Positions 45,369-56,834 of a DNA stretch of 64,000 bases are shown piece after piece; the first letter of the stretch is position 1; each line of letters starts with the position of its first letter. The stretch is from contig OY986970.1 of assembly GCA_963920575.1 (NCBI GenBank), positions 19,661,274 to 19,725,273 on the forward strand, read 5' to 3'. The DNA comes from Narthecium ossifragum. Its lineage: Eukaryota; Streptophyta; Magnoliopsida; Dioscoreales; Nartheciaceae. The position numbers and the translations under genes were made by a program. The notes under the pieces are model-generated. The model saw nothing but the letters and a program-made list of their open reading frames with translations. It made no database searches and was not told where the DNA came from.

Positions 45369-48185
45369 TGTCACTGGGAAAAATAAGGGAAAAAAATTTT
45401 CTCGCTTACTTGTCCGATGATGGCGCCAAGAGACCCCCTTGTGAGCCCTGCACACCACCGCCGCGTGTCACCGGGAAAGTGCAGCGGAAAATTTTCTTCG
45501 AGTTCTTCCCAATGATGGCGTCAAGACTCCTCTTGACAAGCCCTCCTTCGTCTTCTTCACATGCAAACACACAAGAAGACACGGTGTAGGCAAAGGATTC
45601 GCCTGCTCTCTTTATTGCTGCAATTGTTACAAAGAAGCTCTCAACTCCCTTTCCTAAACCCTTGGTTACAATCGCTCAATTTACAAAGAGAACCCAACCC
45701 TAAGCCACCGTCCAAGATCCCCTTGATCATGGCCGGATCCCCCTTATATAGAGGACGGCTCCAGCTTTCCCCTCTAAGAAGGACACCAAGTTGCGGTGCA
45801 ACTTGACTTTGGATAGCATCTGCCAAGATCCATCGCATATCGACTCGAAATAGGACCCCTTCCTATTTCAGCGAGTCACAACCAACTTCCCCCATGCCAT
45901 CTTCCATATTTGCCGTGTCATCCCATATGGGATTCCTAGGCCAAGTGGAATTAGCTTGATGGCACGCACGGTTTGGCCTCCGTGGCTAACCGCCTTCCGT
46001 CGGTGCGAGTCGTGTCCTAGTTTGACTAGAACTCCCGAGCAATAAGGACTTTCCCCGCGCCAAAGCTTGCCTTTGCCGCATTAAGTCCTTCCATGTTCCC
46101 AGTCCAACTGGAACTAAGGCTTTTGCACGGCTGGATTGCTCCCCATGGCCTCACGCGTCCTGCTGGCCGCACCATGGCGCGCCGAGTCCTAGTTCGACTA
46201 GGACTCGCGGGTCATCTTTGATTTTGCCCGCGCCAAGCCTTGCCATGGCCTTTGTCAAGATGCGCAAAGTCCTAGTGGCACTAGGAATTGGAGTCCTAGT
46301 CCAACTAGGATTCCTAGTCCCACTCGGACTTGAATGCCGTTGTGTTGCGCGCGCGTCGCGCCATGCCTTATCGCGCCGTGTTGCATTGCATCGCGTCATG
46401 CCACGCGCCAAGCTCCTTTGGCGCGCGCATGTTGCTCGCCGCCTTGCTGGTTTTGCTCGCCCGCGTCCCGCACGAGAGAATCCACCCGTGGCGCGATAAG
46501 TTTTGTCCATGGCTCGGACCGCCGCACCATCTTTGAACTTGCTCGTGCCATCTTCAAGATTCCTCGCGTCATTGCTGGGGATGATGCGCATGGACACTTT
46601 GCATGCTATCCTGAGGCCGCCAAGCCTCATTTGACTCATGGCGCCGACCATGAGTCATTGTCGGGCACTTGGCCGCGCCAACTTTCGATGCCGCGCACTA
46701 AGGCCCGTGCCATGGGCTCAAGGCCCTGGCACCGCGCGCCCACACGCCTCTTGTGCTCTGCTCGCACATCGTCTGCAGGCCGTCTGTGCACCGCCTGCGC
46801 ACTTCGCCTGACAACCCGATCGCCTCTTGACCAGCCCTCTTTGTCGCCTTGTACACACACAACACTCACACAAACTTGGGTAAGGGATGAGATCCCAACT
46901 CCTTTATTGACTAATGATTACAAGAGCACTCTTCTCTCGGCCCAACCCTTTGGAGTACAATCACTCTCAATACAAGAAGCTCTCACTCCAAAACCCTAGA
47001 ATCTCGCCTCACAATCCGTTGTAGACGACGACTCCAAAACCCAACACTGGGTTGCTCAACTCGTGAGCTGGCCTATAAACTAGATGTTCCTAACGTCTAG
47101 CCAAAGCCTCCCTATCTGATCATGTCTTGATCCCTTGATCTCTCATGATGCCCAACACCTTGGCCGGTCTACTCCTTACATAGAGGAATAGTCATTGGCT
47201 TGCTCCAACAAGCCACTCTCCGAGTCCAACTCCAAATCCTAGACTTCATGCATATCCAATAATGCAATTAGCCTATTACAAAGCTTCATAGCCTATTTGG
47301 ACTCTTACATGAGTTAAGACTTGCTTTAAGATAGCTATGATCACTTTCTGACTCAAAATAAGACTCCTTCCTATTCGTCCGCGCCAACAACAACTTCCCC
47401 TGTTCCAAACTTGATATTCCTCGTGTCATCACCTATTCCATGCCGAATGCACGCGAGACATTTGAATTTGCTCGGCTGGATTGGCCTCCAAGGCATATCC
47501 GCCCCGCCTGGCGCGCCGTCTCCTAGTCCGACTCGGAGTCGCGTGTCATCTTCAAATTCTTCCATGTCAAAACAGTTTCTGACCACGTCATCAATCTTGG
47601 AGCTTCTATCCTAAGTGGAATTAGGTGATTAGCCCGCGTGGCTAACTCTCTAGCACTTATCGCATCAGCCTAGGCAAGCCAAGTCCTAGTCCGACTAGGA
47701 CTGGGCTTCTTGAGCGCGGCGCGCATTCTCTCGAGTGCTACGAGTGCGCTCGACCCGCGTGCCCATCTTGGTCGCTTTGGCGCGTGTCCCGCTCGCTTGA
47801 CTTGCTGCCGCGCGCGTCATGCTCTGCTGGGCTTGCATCGCACCGCGTCCTGGCGCGCCGTCTTCCTCCTTGGCCCGGTTCGTCGTGCCATGCTCAGAAT
47901 TCGTCGCGCCATCTTTGGGGAAATGTCGTCTAGCCTCGTTCAAGGATGTTTGCTCGTGCGATCATGATGTTTCCATGTTGCCCATGGCTTGGTGTGATGC
48001 ACCGCACCATGGCCTTAGTCATGGCCCGTGTCAACTTCGGCTGACACGCGTCTCACTCGATAGGATCCCTTCATGGCTCGCCAAGTTCTACGTTGGCTCG
48101 GTCCACTGTGCCATTTTCAACTTTCGCCGCGCTATCTTCAAGATCCCTTGTGCCATGGTCGTGTCATGGGCTCCAGCCCCTGACA
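45369..48185 (-). mobile_element. Family-B solo LTR (B1) inside A1
   Basis: TGTCACTGGG...CCCCTGACA, flanked by GTAAG (45364-45368) and GTATG (48186-48190), a TSD with one later change. It contains the smaller LTR B'. A palindrome (AGTCCTAGTC, C, GACTAGGACT) is at 47682-47702. ORFs here are not genes. Confidence 0.88.
45466..46731 (-). mobile_element. B-related solo LTR (B') nested in B1
   Basis: 1266 bp, TGTCACCGGGAAAGTGC...AAGGCCCTGGCA, with a perfect TSD CCGCG (45461-45465 and 46732-46736). TATA (minus-strand TATATAAG) at 45743-45750. Palindrome copy at 46185-46205. Shares only its ends and general layout with B1. Confidence 0.9.
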
Positions 48186-48842
48186 GTATGGGCCACTGAA
48201 GAGGACCTAACGCCTGCATCTGCAAAACGCAACCCGGGTAAGAATGAGCAACTAAGCTCAGCAGGGAAACTACACTATGACTCACAAAAGGAAGAGGAAA
48301 ACGCAACAGTGTCGCCCTCTAGCAAGGTCTGGGGGTACACAGGGGTCTCATAACCCCACCGGTGTCTCTGGGTATCCAACTATGGACACCCTAACGAACT
48401 AGGCTCATCCCTGAAATACCTAGTACAACAGGAAGATGGCACTGCTGGGCGGGAGGATAACAACGCTGAGTAGGCACACCCTCTACTCGAGAGACAACAA
48501 AATTGGACACCGGCTACACCATAGAACCAGGCTCGAGGCCGACACGACCTCTAAATCATCAATCAACAGGTGTTCAAGCCATCTAGGCCTATCATCGAAT
48601 TCAACTGAACACAACCATTCAAACCTGGACCAAGCTAGCCAGCCGCGGTCCTAAGGCTAAATCCGATCTTCCAAGCCTCGGGACGGCGATACTATAGATC
48701 GCCCACACCCTAACCTTATGCAGCTAATGCACAACTAGATGCATGCTATGAACACACGCAAGAAAACTGATAAGCAAGCAACATATGTGAAGATGAAATA
48801 AACACGGTCTGGGCTAGACACCCTGCCGACACGGGGTGGAAT

Positions 48843-50552
48843 TGTCACCGGGAAAAATAAGGGAACAAAATTTTCTCACTTATTTGTCCGATGATGGCGC
48901 CAAGAGACCCCTCGTCGAGCCCTGCACACTGCCACCGCGCGCCCTGCTCGCCGCTTGTGTTCCGCTTGCACGTCGTTTGCACGCTGTCTGTGCACCGCCT
49001 GCACACTCCGCATGGCAGCCCGATGTCTCTTGACCAGCCCTCTTTATTCGCCTTGCACACACACAAGACTCACACAAATTTGGGTAAGGGAAGATATCCC
49101 AACTCCTTTATTAACTAATGATTACAAGAGCACTCTTATCTCGCCCCAACCCTTTGGAGTACAATCATTCTCAATACAAGAAGCTCTCACCCCAAAACCC
49201 TAGAATCTCGTCTCGAAATCCATTGTAGACGACGACTCGAAAACTCAACTCTTAGTTGCTCAACCCGTGAGCTGGCCCATGACCCATATGACCCTCTCTC
49301 AATGTCTAGCCAAAGCCTCCCCTAAAGCCTACACGTTAGAGCCTTTCATCCTATGATCATGCCCCTCCTCATCCTCATCTCAAAATCTAGCCATAGCCTC
49401 CCCTAAGGCCTAGATGCCAAAGCCTTTGATGATCTGATCTCCACTCTCAACATCTAGCCATAGCCTCCCCTAAGGCCTAGATGCCAAAGCCCTGATCTCT
49501 CATGCCCAACACCTTGGGCGGCCTACTCCTTATATAGAGGAATAGTCATTGGTTTGCTCCAACAAGCCACTCCTAAGAAGTCCTACTCAAAGTTATGGGC
49601 TTCATGCATATCCAATCATGCAATCCGCCTTTTACAAAGCATCCTAGCCTATTTGGACTCTTACATGATTTAAGACTTGCTTTAAGATAGCCATGATCGT
49701 TTCCTGACTCAAAATAGGACTCCTTCCTATTCGTCCACGCCAACAGCATCTTTTCCTGTGCCAAACTTGATATTCCCCGTGTCATCACCTATTCCAAGTC
49801 GAATGCATGTGAGACATTTGAATTTGCTTGGCTGGATTATCCTCCAAGACATATCCGCTCTGCCTGGCGCGCCGTCCCCTAGTCCGACTCGGAGTCGCGT
49901 GTCATCTTCAAATTCTTCTGTCAAAACCATTTCTGACCGCGTCATTAATCTTGGAGCTTCTATACCAAGTGAAATTAGGTGATTAGCCCGCGTGGCTTGC
50001 TCTCTAGCACTTATCGCATCAGCCTAGGCAAGCCAAGTCCTAGTCCGACTAGGACTGGGCTTCCTGAGCACGTCGCGCACGCGTTGCGCGCGCTCTCTCG
50101 TGTGCTACGCGCGCACTCGACCCGCACACCCATCTTGGTCGCCTTGGCGCATGTCCCGCTCACTTGACTTGCTCCCGCGCACGTCATGCTCTGCTGGGCT
50201 CGCGCCGCACCGCGTCCTGGTGCACCGTCTTCCTCCTTGGCCCGGTCTGTCGTGCCATGCTCAGAATTCACCGCGCTATCTTTGGGGAAATGTCGTCTAG
50301 CCTTGTTTAAGGATGTTTGCTCGTGCGATCATGATGTTTCCATGCTGCCCATGGCTTGGTGTGATGCACCGCGCCATGGCCTTGGTCATGGCCCGTGTCA
50401 ACTCCGGCTGACACACGTCTCGCTCGATAGGATCCCTTCATGGCTCGCCAAGTTCTGTTTTGGCTCGGTCCGCCGTGCCATTTTCAACTTTCGTCACACC
50501 GTCTTCAAGATCCCTCGTGCCATGGTCGTGTCATGGGCTCCAACCCCTGATA
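48843..50552 (-). repeat. 3' LTR of B2
   Basis: Minus-strand TATATAAG at 49529-49536. Palindrome AGTCCTAGTC/GACTAGGACT at 50036-50056, about 500 bp from the LTR start. The outer end at 50552 reads TA instead of CA. Confidence 0.85.
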
Positions 50553-50600
50553 AACCTCCCCCACCAAAAGAATCCGACATCCTCGTTGGAGTGTAGGACC
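50553..50600 (-). other. Probable polypurine tract of B2
   Basis: On the minus strand GGTGGGGGAGGTT directly precedes the 3' LTR start. Confidence 0.6.
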
Positions 50601-50661
50601 TCCAGATCCCACGTCCGCCTTGCCGCACATCTTGCAGTAAGGTGCTCCGCCCCGGGCGGAG

Positions 50662-50970
50662 TCATTGCAGAAGTTGGATCGGGCCAAGATAGGCCTGACC
50701 CTCGTCCGAGACTTCCTCCTTGTCCTCAGCCAAGATCACATTCAGCTTCTCCCTCCATGGGCACTCCCTTGCCCGATGCGGTCCGTTGCATATGAAGCAG
50801 CCCGATGATGACTTGACACCTTTGTCTTGAGGTCTCACCACAGCCCGTGCTTCTTCCTCCCATGTTTTGATGCCAGGCCGACCCGTGACTCTTTCAACCT
50901 CCAAGCGAGCGAAGACTGAAGTCGACCCTCCATCCGTTGGTTGTCCTACCAACGCGATCACTGGCCCCAA
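50662..50970 (-). pseudogene. Ty3/gypsy gag C-terminal fragment (CCHC zinc knuckle)
   Basis: The frame contains CFICNGPHRAREC, a CX2CX3HX4C knuckle of the plant Ty3/gypsy (chromovirus-like) gag type. REKLNVILAEDKE and LGPIQLLQ follow, the usual run-out after the knuckle. Matrix and capsid regions are missing: only about 100 bp separate it from the primer-binding site. Protease, reverse transcriptase, RNase H and integrase are deleted. The fragment identifies the family but cannot act. Confidence 0.75.
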
Positions 50971-51070
50971 GCGATCAGCACCTCCTTCGCGCTACGGTCC
51001 TTCGCTGCTTGCCATGACACAACTTCTCCAAAGCTCGCGCCAAACCCAGGCTCCAACCTGGCTCCTAACC

Positions 51071-51086
51071 TGGCTCTGATACCAAT
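51071..51086 (-). other. Primer-binding site, initiator-Met type
   Basis: On the minus strand ATTGGTATCAGAGCCA directly follows the LTR end GGTGACA. TGGTATCAGAGC is the well-known complement to plant initiator tRNA-Met. Confidence 0.88.
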
Positions 51087-54000
51087 TGTCACCGGGAAAA
51101 ATAAGGGAACAAAATTTTCTCACTTGTCCGATGATGGCTCCAAGAGACCCTCCGTCGAGCCCTGCACACCGCCATCGCGTGCCTTGCTCGCCGCTTGTGC
51201 TCCGCTCGCACGTCGTCTGCACGCCGTCTGTGCACTCCGCCTGGCAGCCCGATGTCTCTTGACCAGCCCTCTTTTTTATCCTTGCATACACACAAGACTC
51301 ACACTAATTTGGGTAAGGGATGAGATCCCAACTCCTTTATTGACTAATGATTACAAGAGCACTCTTCTCTCGCCCCCAACCCTTTGGAGTACATTCACTC
51401 TCAATACAATAAGCTCTCACCCCAAAACCCTAGAATCTCGTCTCACAATCCGTTATAGACGACGACTCGAAAACTCAACTCTTAGTTGCTCAACCCGTGA
51501 GCTGGCCCATGACCCATATGACCCTCTCTCAACGTCTAGCCAAAGCCTCCCCTAAAGCCTAGACGTTAGAGCCTTTCATCCTATGATCATGCCCCTCCTC
51601 ATCCTCATCTCAACATCTAGCCATAGCCTCCCCTAAAGCCTAGATGCCAAAGCCTTCGATGGTCTGATCTCCACTCTCAACATCTAGCCATAGCCTCCCC
51701 TAAGGCCTAGATGCCAAAGCCCTAATCTCTCATGCCCAACACCTTGGCCGGCCTACTCCTTATATAGAGGAATAGTCCTTGGCTTGCTCCAACAAGCCAC
51801 TCCTAAGAAGGCCTACTCAAAGTCCTGGGCTTCATGCATATCCAATCATGCAATCCACCTTTTACAAAGCATCCTAGCCTATCTGGACTCTTACATGAGT
51901 TAAGACTTGCTTTAAGATAGCCATGATCGCTTCCTGACTCAAAATAGGACTCCTTCCTGTTCGTCCGTGCCAACAACATCTTTTCCTGTGCCAAACTTGA
52001 TATTCCCCGTGTCATCACCTATTCCAAGTCGAATGCACGCGAGACATTTGAATTTGCTCGGCTGGATTATCCTCCAAGGCATATCCGCTCCGCCTGGCGC
52101 GCCGTCCCCTAGTCCGACTCGGAGTCGCGCGTCATCTTCAAATTCTTCCGTGTTAAAACCGTTTCTGACCGCATCATCAATCTTGGAGCTTCCATCTCAA
52201 GTGGAATTAGGTGATTAGCCCGCGTGGCTTGTGTCACCGGATTACATAGCGGATAAATTTTTCACAAGTTTAGAGTTACCTAATGCCGGCGCCAAGAACC
52301 CTCCCCTCCTTGCCCACGTCACGACCCACGCCTTGACGATGTTTGGTGCAGCAAAGTCCATCCTTGACCAGCCTTCTCCGCGTCTTCTTCTCCTTCCTGC
52401 TGAAAAGCACACCAAGGATGAAGGACCTATGATTTATGGCAAGGGGATGACCCTCTTCCTTTATTGATCCAACGATCTTTACAAGAGAATCCCTCACAAC
52501 TCTCTCTCCCTCCAAGGTACAACGATCTCTCAATATGGAACCTCCTAAACCCTAGCCAAAGCCTAGATGCCCAACACCTTGGCCGGCCTACTCCTTATAT
52601 AGAGGAATAGTCCTTGGCTTGCTCCAACAAGCCACCCCTAAGAAGTCCTACTCAAAGTCCTGGGCTTCATGCATATCCAATCATGCAATCCACCTTTTAC
52701 AAAGCACCCTAGCCTATCTGGACTCTTACAGGAGTTAAGACTTGCTTTAAGATAGCCATGATCACAACTTGACTCAAAATAGGACTCATTCCTATTCGTC
52801 CACGTCAACAACAACTTTCCCTGTGCCAAACTTCGTATTCCCTGTGTCATCACCTATTCCAAGTCGAATGCACGCGAGACATTTGAATTTGCTCGGCTGG
52901 ATCGTCCTCCAAGGCCTATCCGCTCCGCCTAGCGCGCCGTCTCCTAGTCCGACTCGGAGTCACGTGCCATCTTCAAATTCTTCCGTGCCAAAACCGTTTT
53001 TGACCGCGTCATCCGTCTTGGAACTTCCATCCCAGGTGGAATTAGGTGATTAGCCTGTGTGGCTTGCTCTCTAGCACTTATCGCATCAGCCTAGGCAAGC
53101 CAAGTCCTAGTCCTACTAGGACTGGGCATCCTGAGCGCGTCGCGCACGCGCTGCGCGCACTCTCTCGCGGGCTGCACGCGCGCTCGATCCGCGCGCCCCT
53201 CTTGGCTACCTTGGTGTGCGCCCCGCTCGCCTAACTTTCTCCCGTGCACGTCTTGCTCTGCTGGGCTCGCACCGCACCGCGTCCTAGCGCGCCGTCTTCC
53301 TCCTCGGCCCCGTCCGTCGTGCCATGCTCAGAATTCGTCGCGCCATCTTTGGGGAAATGTCGTCTAGCCTCGTTCAAGGTTGTTTGCTCATGCGATCATG
53401 ATGTTCCCATGGCTTGGTGTGATGCACCGCGCCATGGCCCGTGTCAACTCCGGCTGACACGCGTCTTGCTCGATAGGATCCCTTCATGGCTCACCAAGTT
53501 CTGCTTTGGCTCGGTCCGCCGTGCCATTTCCAACTTTCATCGCGCCATCTTCAAGATCCCTCGTGCCATGGTCATGTTATGGACTCCAGCCCGTGATAGC
53601 TTGCTCTCTAGCACTTATCGCATCAGCCTAAGCAAGCCAAGTCTTAGTCCGACTAGGACTGGGCTTCCTGAGCACGTCGCGCACGGGCAGCGCGCGCTCT
53701 CTCGCGTGCTACGCGCGCGCTCAACCCGCGTGCCCATCTTGGTCACCTTGGCGCATGTCTCGCTTGCTTGCCTTGCTCCCGTGTGCGTCATGCTCTGCTA
53801 GGCTCGCGCCACACCGCATCCTAGCGCGCCGCCTTCCTCCTTGGCCCGGTCCGTCGTGCCATGCTCAGAATTCGTCGCGCCATCTTTAGGGAAATGTCGT
53901 CTAGCCTCGTTCAAGGATGTTTGCTCATGCGATCATGATGTTTTCATGCTGCCCATGACTTGGTGTGATGCACCGTGCCATGGCCTTGGTCATGGCCCGT

Positions 54001-54156
54001 GTCAACTCCGGCTGACACGCGTCTCGCTGGATAGGATTCCTTCATGGCTCGCCAAGTTCTGGTTTGGCTCAGTCCGCCATGCCATTTTCAACTTTCACCG
54101 CGCCATCTTCAAGATCCCTCATGCCATGGTCGTGTCATGGGCTCCAGCCCCTGACA
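51087..54156 (-). repeat. 5' LTR of B2, split by a nested LTR
   Basis: Collinear with 48843-50552 once 52232-53598 is removed. Minus-strand TATATAAG at 51759-51766. Confidence 0.85.
52232..53598 (-). mobile_element. B-related solo LTR (B'') nested in the B2 5' LTR
   Basis: 1367 bp, TGTCACCGGATTACATAG...GCCCGTGATA, with a perfect TSD GCTTG (52227-52231 and 53599-53603). Minus-strand TATATAAG at 52594-52601. Palindrome variant at 53103-53123. Confidence 0.9.
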
Positions 54157-54440
54157 GTGAACGGATAATACATGCCAATGGACTGCTGGAGTGGTAACCC
54201 CACCAACTGTTGCCAGTCTACAAAAAGACAGCATGTTACGGGAAGCAACCCCGGCAAACACAGCTAACAATACAACATGCTATCTACACATCCCGGTAGT
54301 CGTCACTCTCCCGGTTCACCACTACCCCTCATTATGGGGCTAACATTCTCAAGGATATGTACAAGTTATAAAGCGGTAAAGAAAACCGCACATACAAAGC
54401 CCCGTGGGCAAAATCCGACGAAAACACCTCCCTGTGACCA

Positions 54441-54690
54441 AAAGGATCGATCCTTTCCAAGATGGGATCGATCTTTTTCGCAAACAGGGAGTTCCATCCC
54501 TGTCAAGCCAAAAAGGATCGATCTTCCCTGGAGGGAAGATCGATCACTTTCATGACCAAGGACCTCGTCCATGCCGCAAAGCAAAAGATCGATCTTCTCC
54601 CACTCGAAGATCGATCATGCACGGGCCAGGCATGACGCCCCAAGAATGATCGATCCTTCCTCAAAAAGGATCGATCCCTTTGGGTTCTCC
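54441..54690. repeat. GATCGATC palindrome array in A1
   Basis: AAAGGATCGATCCTTT (54441-54456) is a perfect 16-bp palindrome. GATCGATCTTCCCT (54516-54529) and its exact complement (54532-54545) are 2 bp apart. More GATCGATC sites continue to about 54675 and recur at about 55090-55120. Confidence 0.88.
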
Positions 54691-55407
54691 GGTGACCGAT
54701 CGGCGAGAAATACCGTCGGAAAACTCTACCAAATCCCACAAAACCTAGGGATCTATTAGTATAAAGGACCACGAGTCCAAAACCGGTACTTATACTATAA
54801 ACCAACGAGCTTGTAAAGAGATCTACTCAAATCAAACACAGTCTAGCTCAAAACCTCACAAAACTGAAAAACAAGTAGGTAGCATCCTTACCTAAACAAA
54901 AGCAGCTTCAATCCCAGCTGCCAAGGCTAAGATCTCCCTCAACATCTTCCAAATTCAGCCGGATCTGAGCTCAGGAATGGTGGATTTCAAAAGAAATTAA
55001 AGAACAAAGGCACGTCTGTTTTATAGACGGATGAACCGACTTATGAAAGATCCTTCATGATGATCTAGCTTGACTTTCTGGCAGTAAAGGATCGATCTTC
55101 TTAGGAAGAGGAGATCGATCTTTTTGGTGCAGAAAGTTAGACTAGGGTTAGAACACAAGCTCAAGCCCGGATCTTTTTATCCCGGGTTCACCTAAACGTT
55201 CTAACCAAACATTATCATAAACACGATCAGTGTGTGCACACGCGGGTGTGAAACAAATCGATAAAGTGTAATTTACCAAATTGCCCTTGCAGCCCAAGAA
55301 ACAATGTGATCCACCAGATCGTGCGCTCGACACAAAACAAGCAAACGAGCCATGGGCCCGACCCAGCCGGTCGATCCAGGAGTAGAGGGAAAGATCCTCA
55401 CATATAG

Positions 55408-55996
55408 GAATCACAGATAAATCGTAGCCAAGATCTGTTAAGGTGAGGTTGACGAATTTTGCTTACAATAATCAAGATATGGCAAGAGTTGACTGATACT
55501 TATATATAACTTTAGGCATACATCATTCAAGGTCAACAATAGCAGATTAGCATAAATGTTTTGTGAAAATTCTCCCGACGGTTGTTATGTCCAAGAAGAC
55601 TGCACTATCAACCGTCGGGAGAATACGCACCAAATATTTCTGAACAGTCCGAATATTGTGGGACAAGTTTTACTAGATAGAGGACTCCTAGATCTACAAC
55701 TTTGCTGTTGGACACTTTCAAATTCCTGATTGTTTAGGTGCAGCCGCTGACACAATCAGATCTTAACTGGGACAACCCAAAATCTGATCGATGCTTGGAT
55801 GGATCCCAAGAAGCCGGCCCTTATGGGTCTCATGAGCCAACCAGCTCACCCTATCCTAGTTTATCCTTCACTGCTTTCCTAGTTTAGGTACTTACATTGT
55901 AGTAGGACTCATTTTTCCCTTCTAGAATAGGCTATTATTCGAGTAGGAAGTTAGTAAGTCAGAGTTCTATTCTGGTTAGGTCTCTTATATGATGCC
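55408..55996. other. Sequence right of A1, with hairpin
   Basis: Non-coding. A perfect inverted repeat (55569-55584 / 55609-55624) is listed separately. The region leads into the promoter-like TATA at 55997 and may contain the start of the LTR that ends at 59980, but I could not fix that start. Confidence 0.4.
55569..55624. repeat. Perfect 16-bp inverted repeat, 24-nt loop
   Basis: ATTCTCCCGACGGTTG and its exact complement CAACCGTCGGGAGAAT are separated by 24 nt. CCCGACGGTTGA-like words are common at DNA-transposon ends. It may be a tiny foldback relic. Confidence 0.8.
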
Positions 55997-56210
55997 TATA
56001 TAAAGGCACCCATACCATGTAGTTAAATGAATAAAGAAATAATTAAACCCCCCCCCCACCACCCACAAGGCTTCTCCCACCAAGCTTGGTTCTCTTGACG
56101 AAGGGATCGTTTTAGAGAGTTTGTTCCAAAGTCAACCGCTTCCTCAAGCTCTTCTGGGTACTGCTTCTTCCCACTTCGCCTTGGTCTAGCCCTAGTGCTC
56201 TTCCCCGCGC

Positions 56211-56215
<5 letters not shown>

Positions 56216-56297
<82 letters not shown>
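56216..56297. repeat. Compound microsatellite (CA)n(TC)n
   Basis: Uninterrupted CA repeats to 56250, then TC repeats from 56251 to about 56297. Confidence 0.97.
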
Positions 56298-56300
<3 letters not shown>

Positions 56301-56834
56301 GGCCCTCTCGATGTCAAGCCAGCCGTGCGCTACCGACAACACTCACGGCCAAGCTGCCCCCCCTTCTCTTTCCTCTCTCTCTCTCTCTTCTTCCCCTTTC
56401 TTTCAGCCTCTTCTTTCTCTCTCCTCCGCAACCTCCGGCCCCACGCCCATGCGGCCGAGCAGCCCAAGCCGTTCCTGTGGCCTCTCTCTCCCTCTCTCTT
56501 TTCCTTACCTTCCTTCCCGAGCTCTGACATGCTCCTCTCCTTCCCCGGCTCCAGCGCTGCTTGACCCTCGGGCGCCTCCTCCCTTGCTAAGAAACAACAT
56601 TCCAAAGGCCGCTTGCTTGCGCCCCTTGTCACCTCCTAGCCCATCACGATCACCAAACCGCTCAGCCGCGACCTCCATCACTGCCGCCCCCGGCTCCTCT
56701 TGGTTTGCTGCCTCCTCCAGGCGTTGCGTCACTGGTTGCCACCTCCCTCCCCACTTCTCCTCCTTCCTCTGCTCTCTTTTCCTACTTCCTCTCCTCCCCT
56801 TCTCCTACTCCTACTCCGACTCCACCCTCCACCG

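Larger units (their letters stand above)
48843..54156 (-). mobile_element. Internally deleted family-B LTR retrotransposon (B2) inside A1
   Basis: The left LTR is 48843-50552 (1710 bp), the interior 50553-51086 (534 bp), and the right LTR 51087-54156, which contains a nested LTR (52232-53598) and is about 1.7 kb without it. The primer-binding site is next to the right LTR, so sense is minus. Only a gag zinc-knuckle fragment survives inside. Flanks read GTGGA-AT before and GTGAA after, a possible TSD with one mismatch and two extra bases. Confidence 0.88.
45030..55402 (-). mobile_element. Family-A solo LTR (A1) hosting four nested LTR insertions
   Basis: Begins TGTCGTGCCATGACC and ends AAGATCCTCACA, flanked by a perfect TSD TATAG (45025-45029 and 55403-55407). 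Its own sequence (about 2.2 kb) is split into 45030-45368, 48186-48842 and 54157-55402 by family-B insertions. Shared landmarks with A2 and A4 include GCAAAACGCAACCCGGGTAA near 48220 and the CACACGCGGGTGTGAAACAA segment near 55240. Large palindromes occupy 54440-54690. It is a solo LTR with no family-A internal domain. Confidence 0.9.

Noticed and set aside
46334..46999. 221-codon plus ORF in the 46-kb region
   Set aside because: Crosses the junction of two LTRs (B' and B1), so it cannot be a conserved gene.
51071..51086. Possible tRNA-Met gene
   Set aside because: Only the primer-binding complement of the tRNA 3' end is present; there is no cloverleaf.
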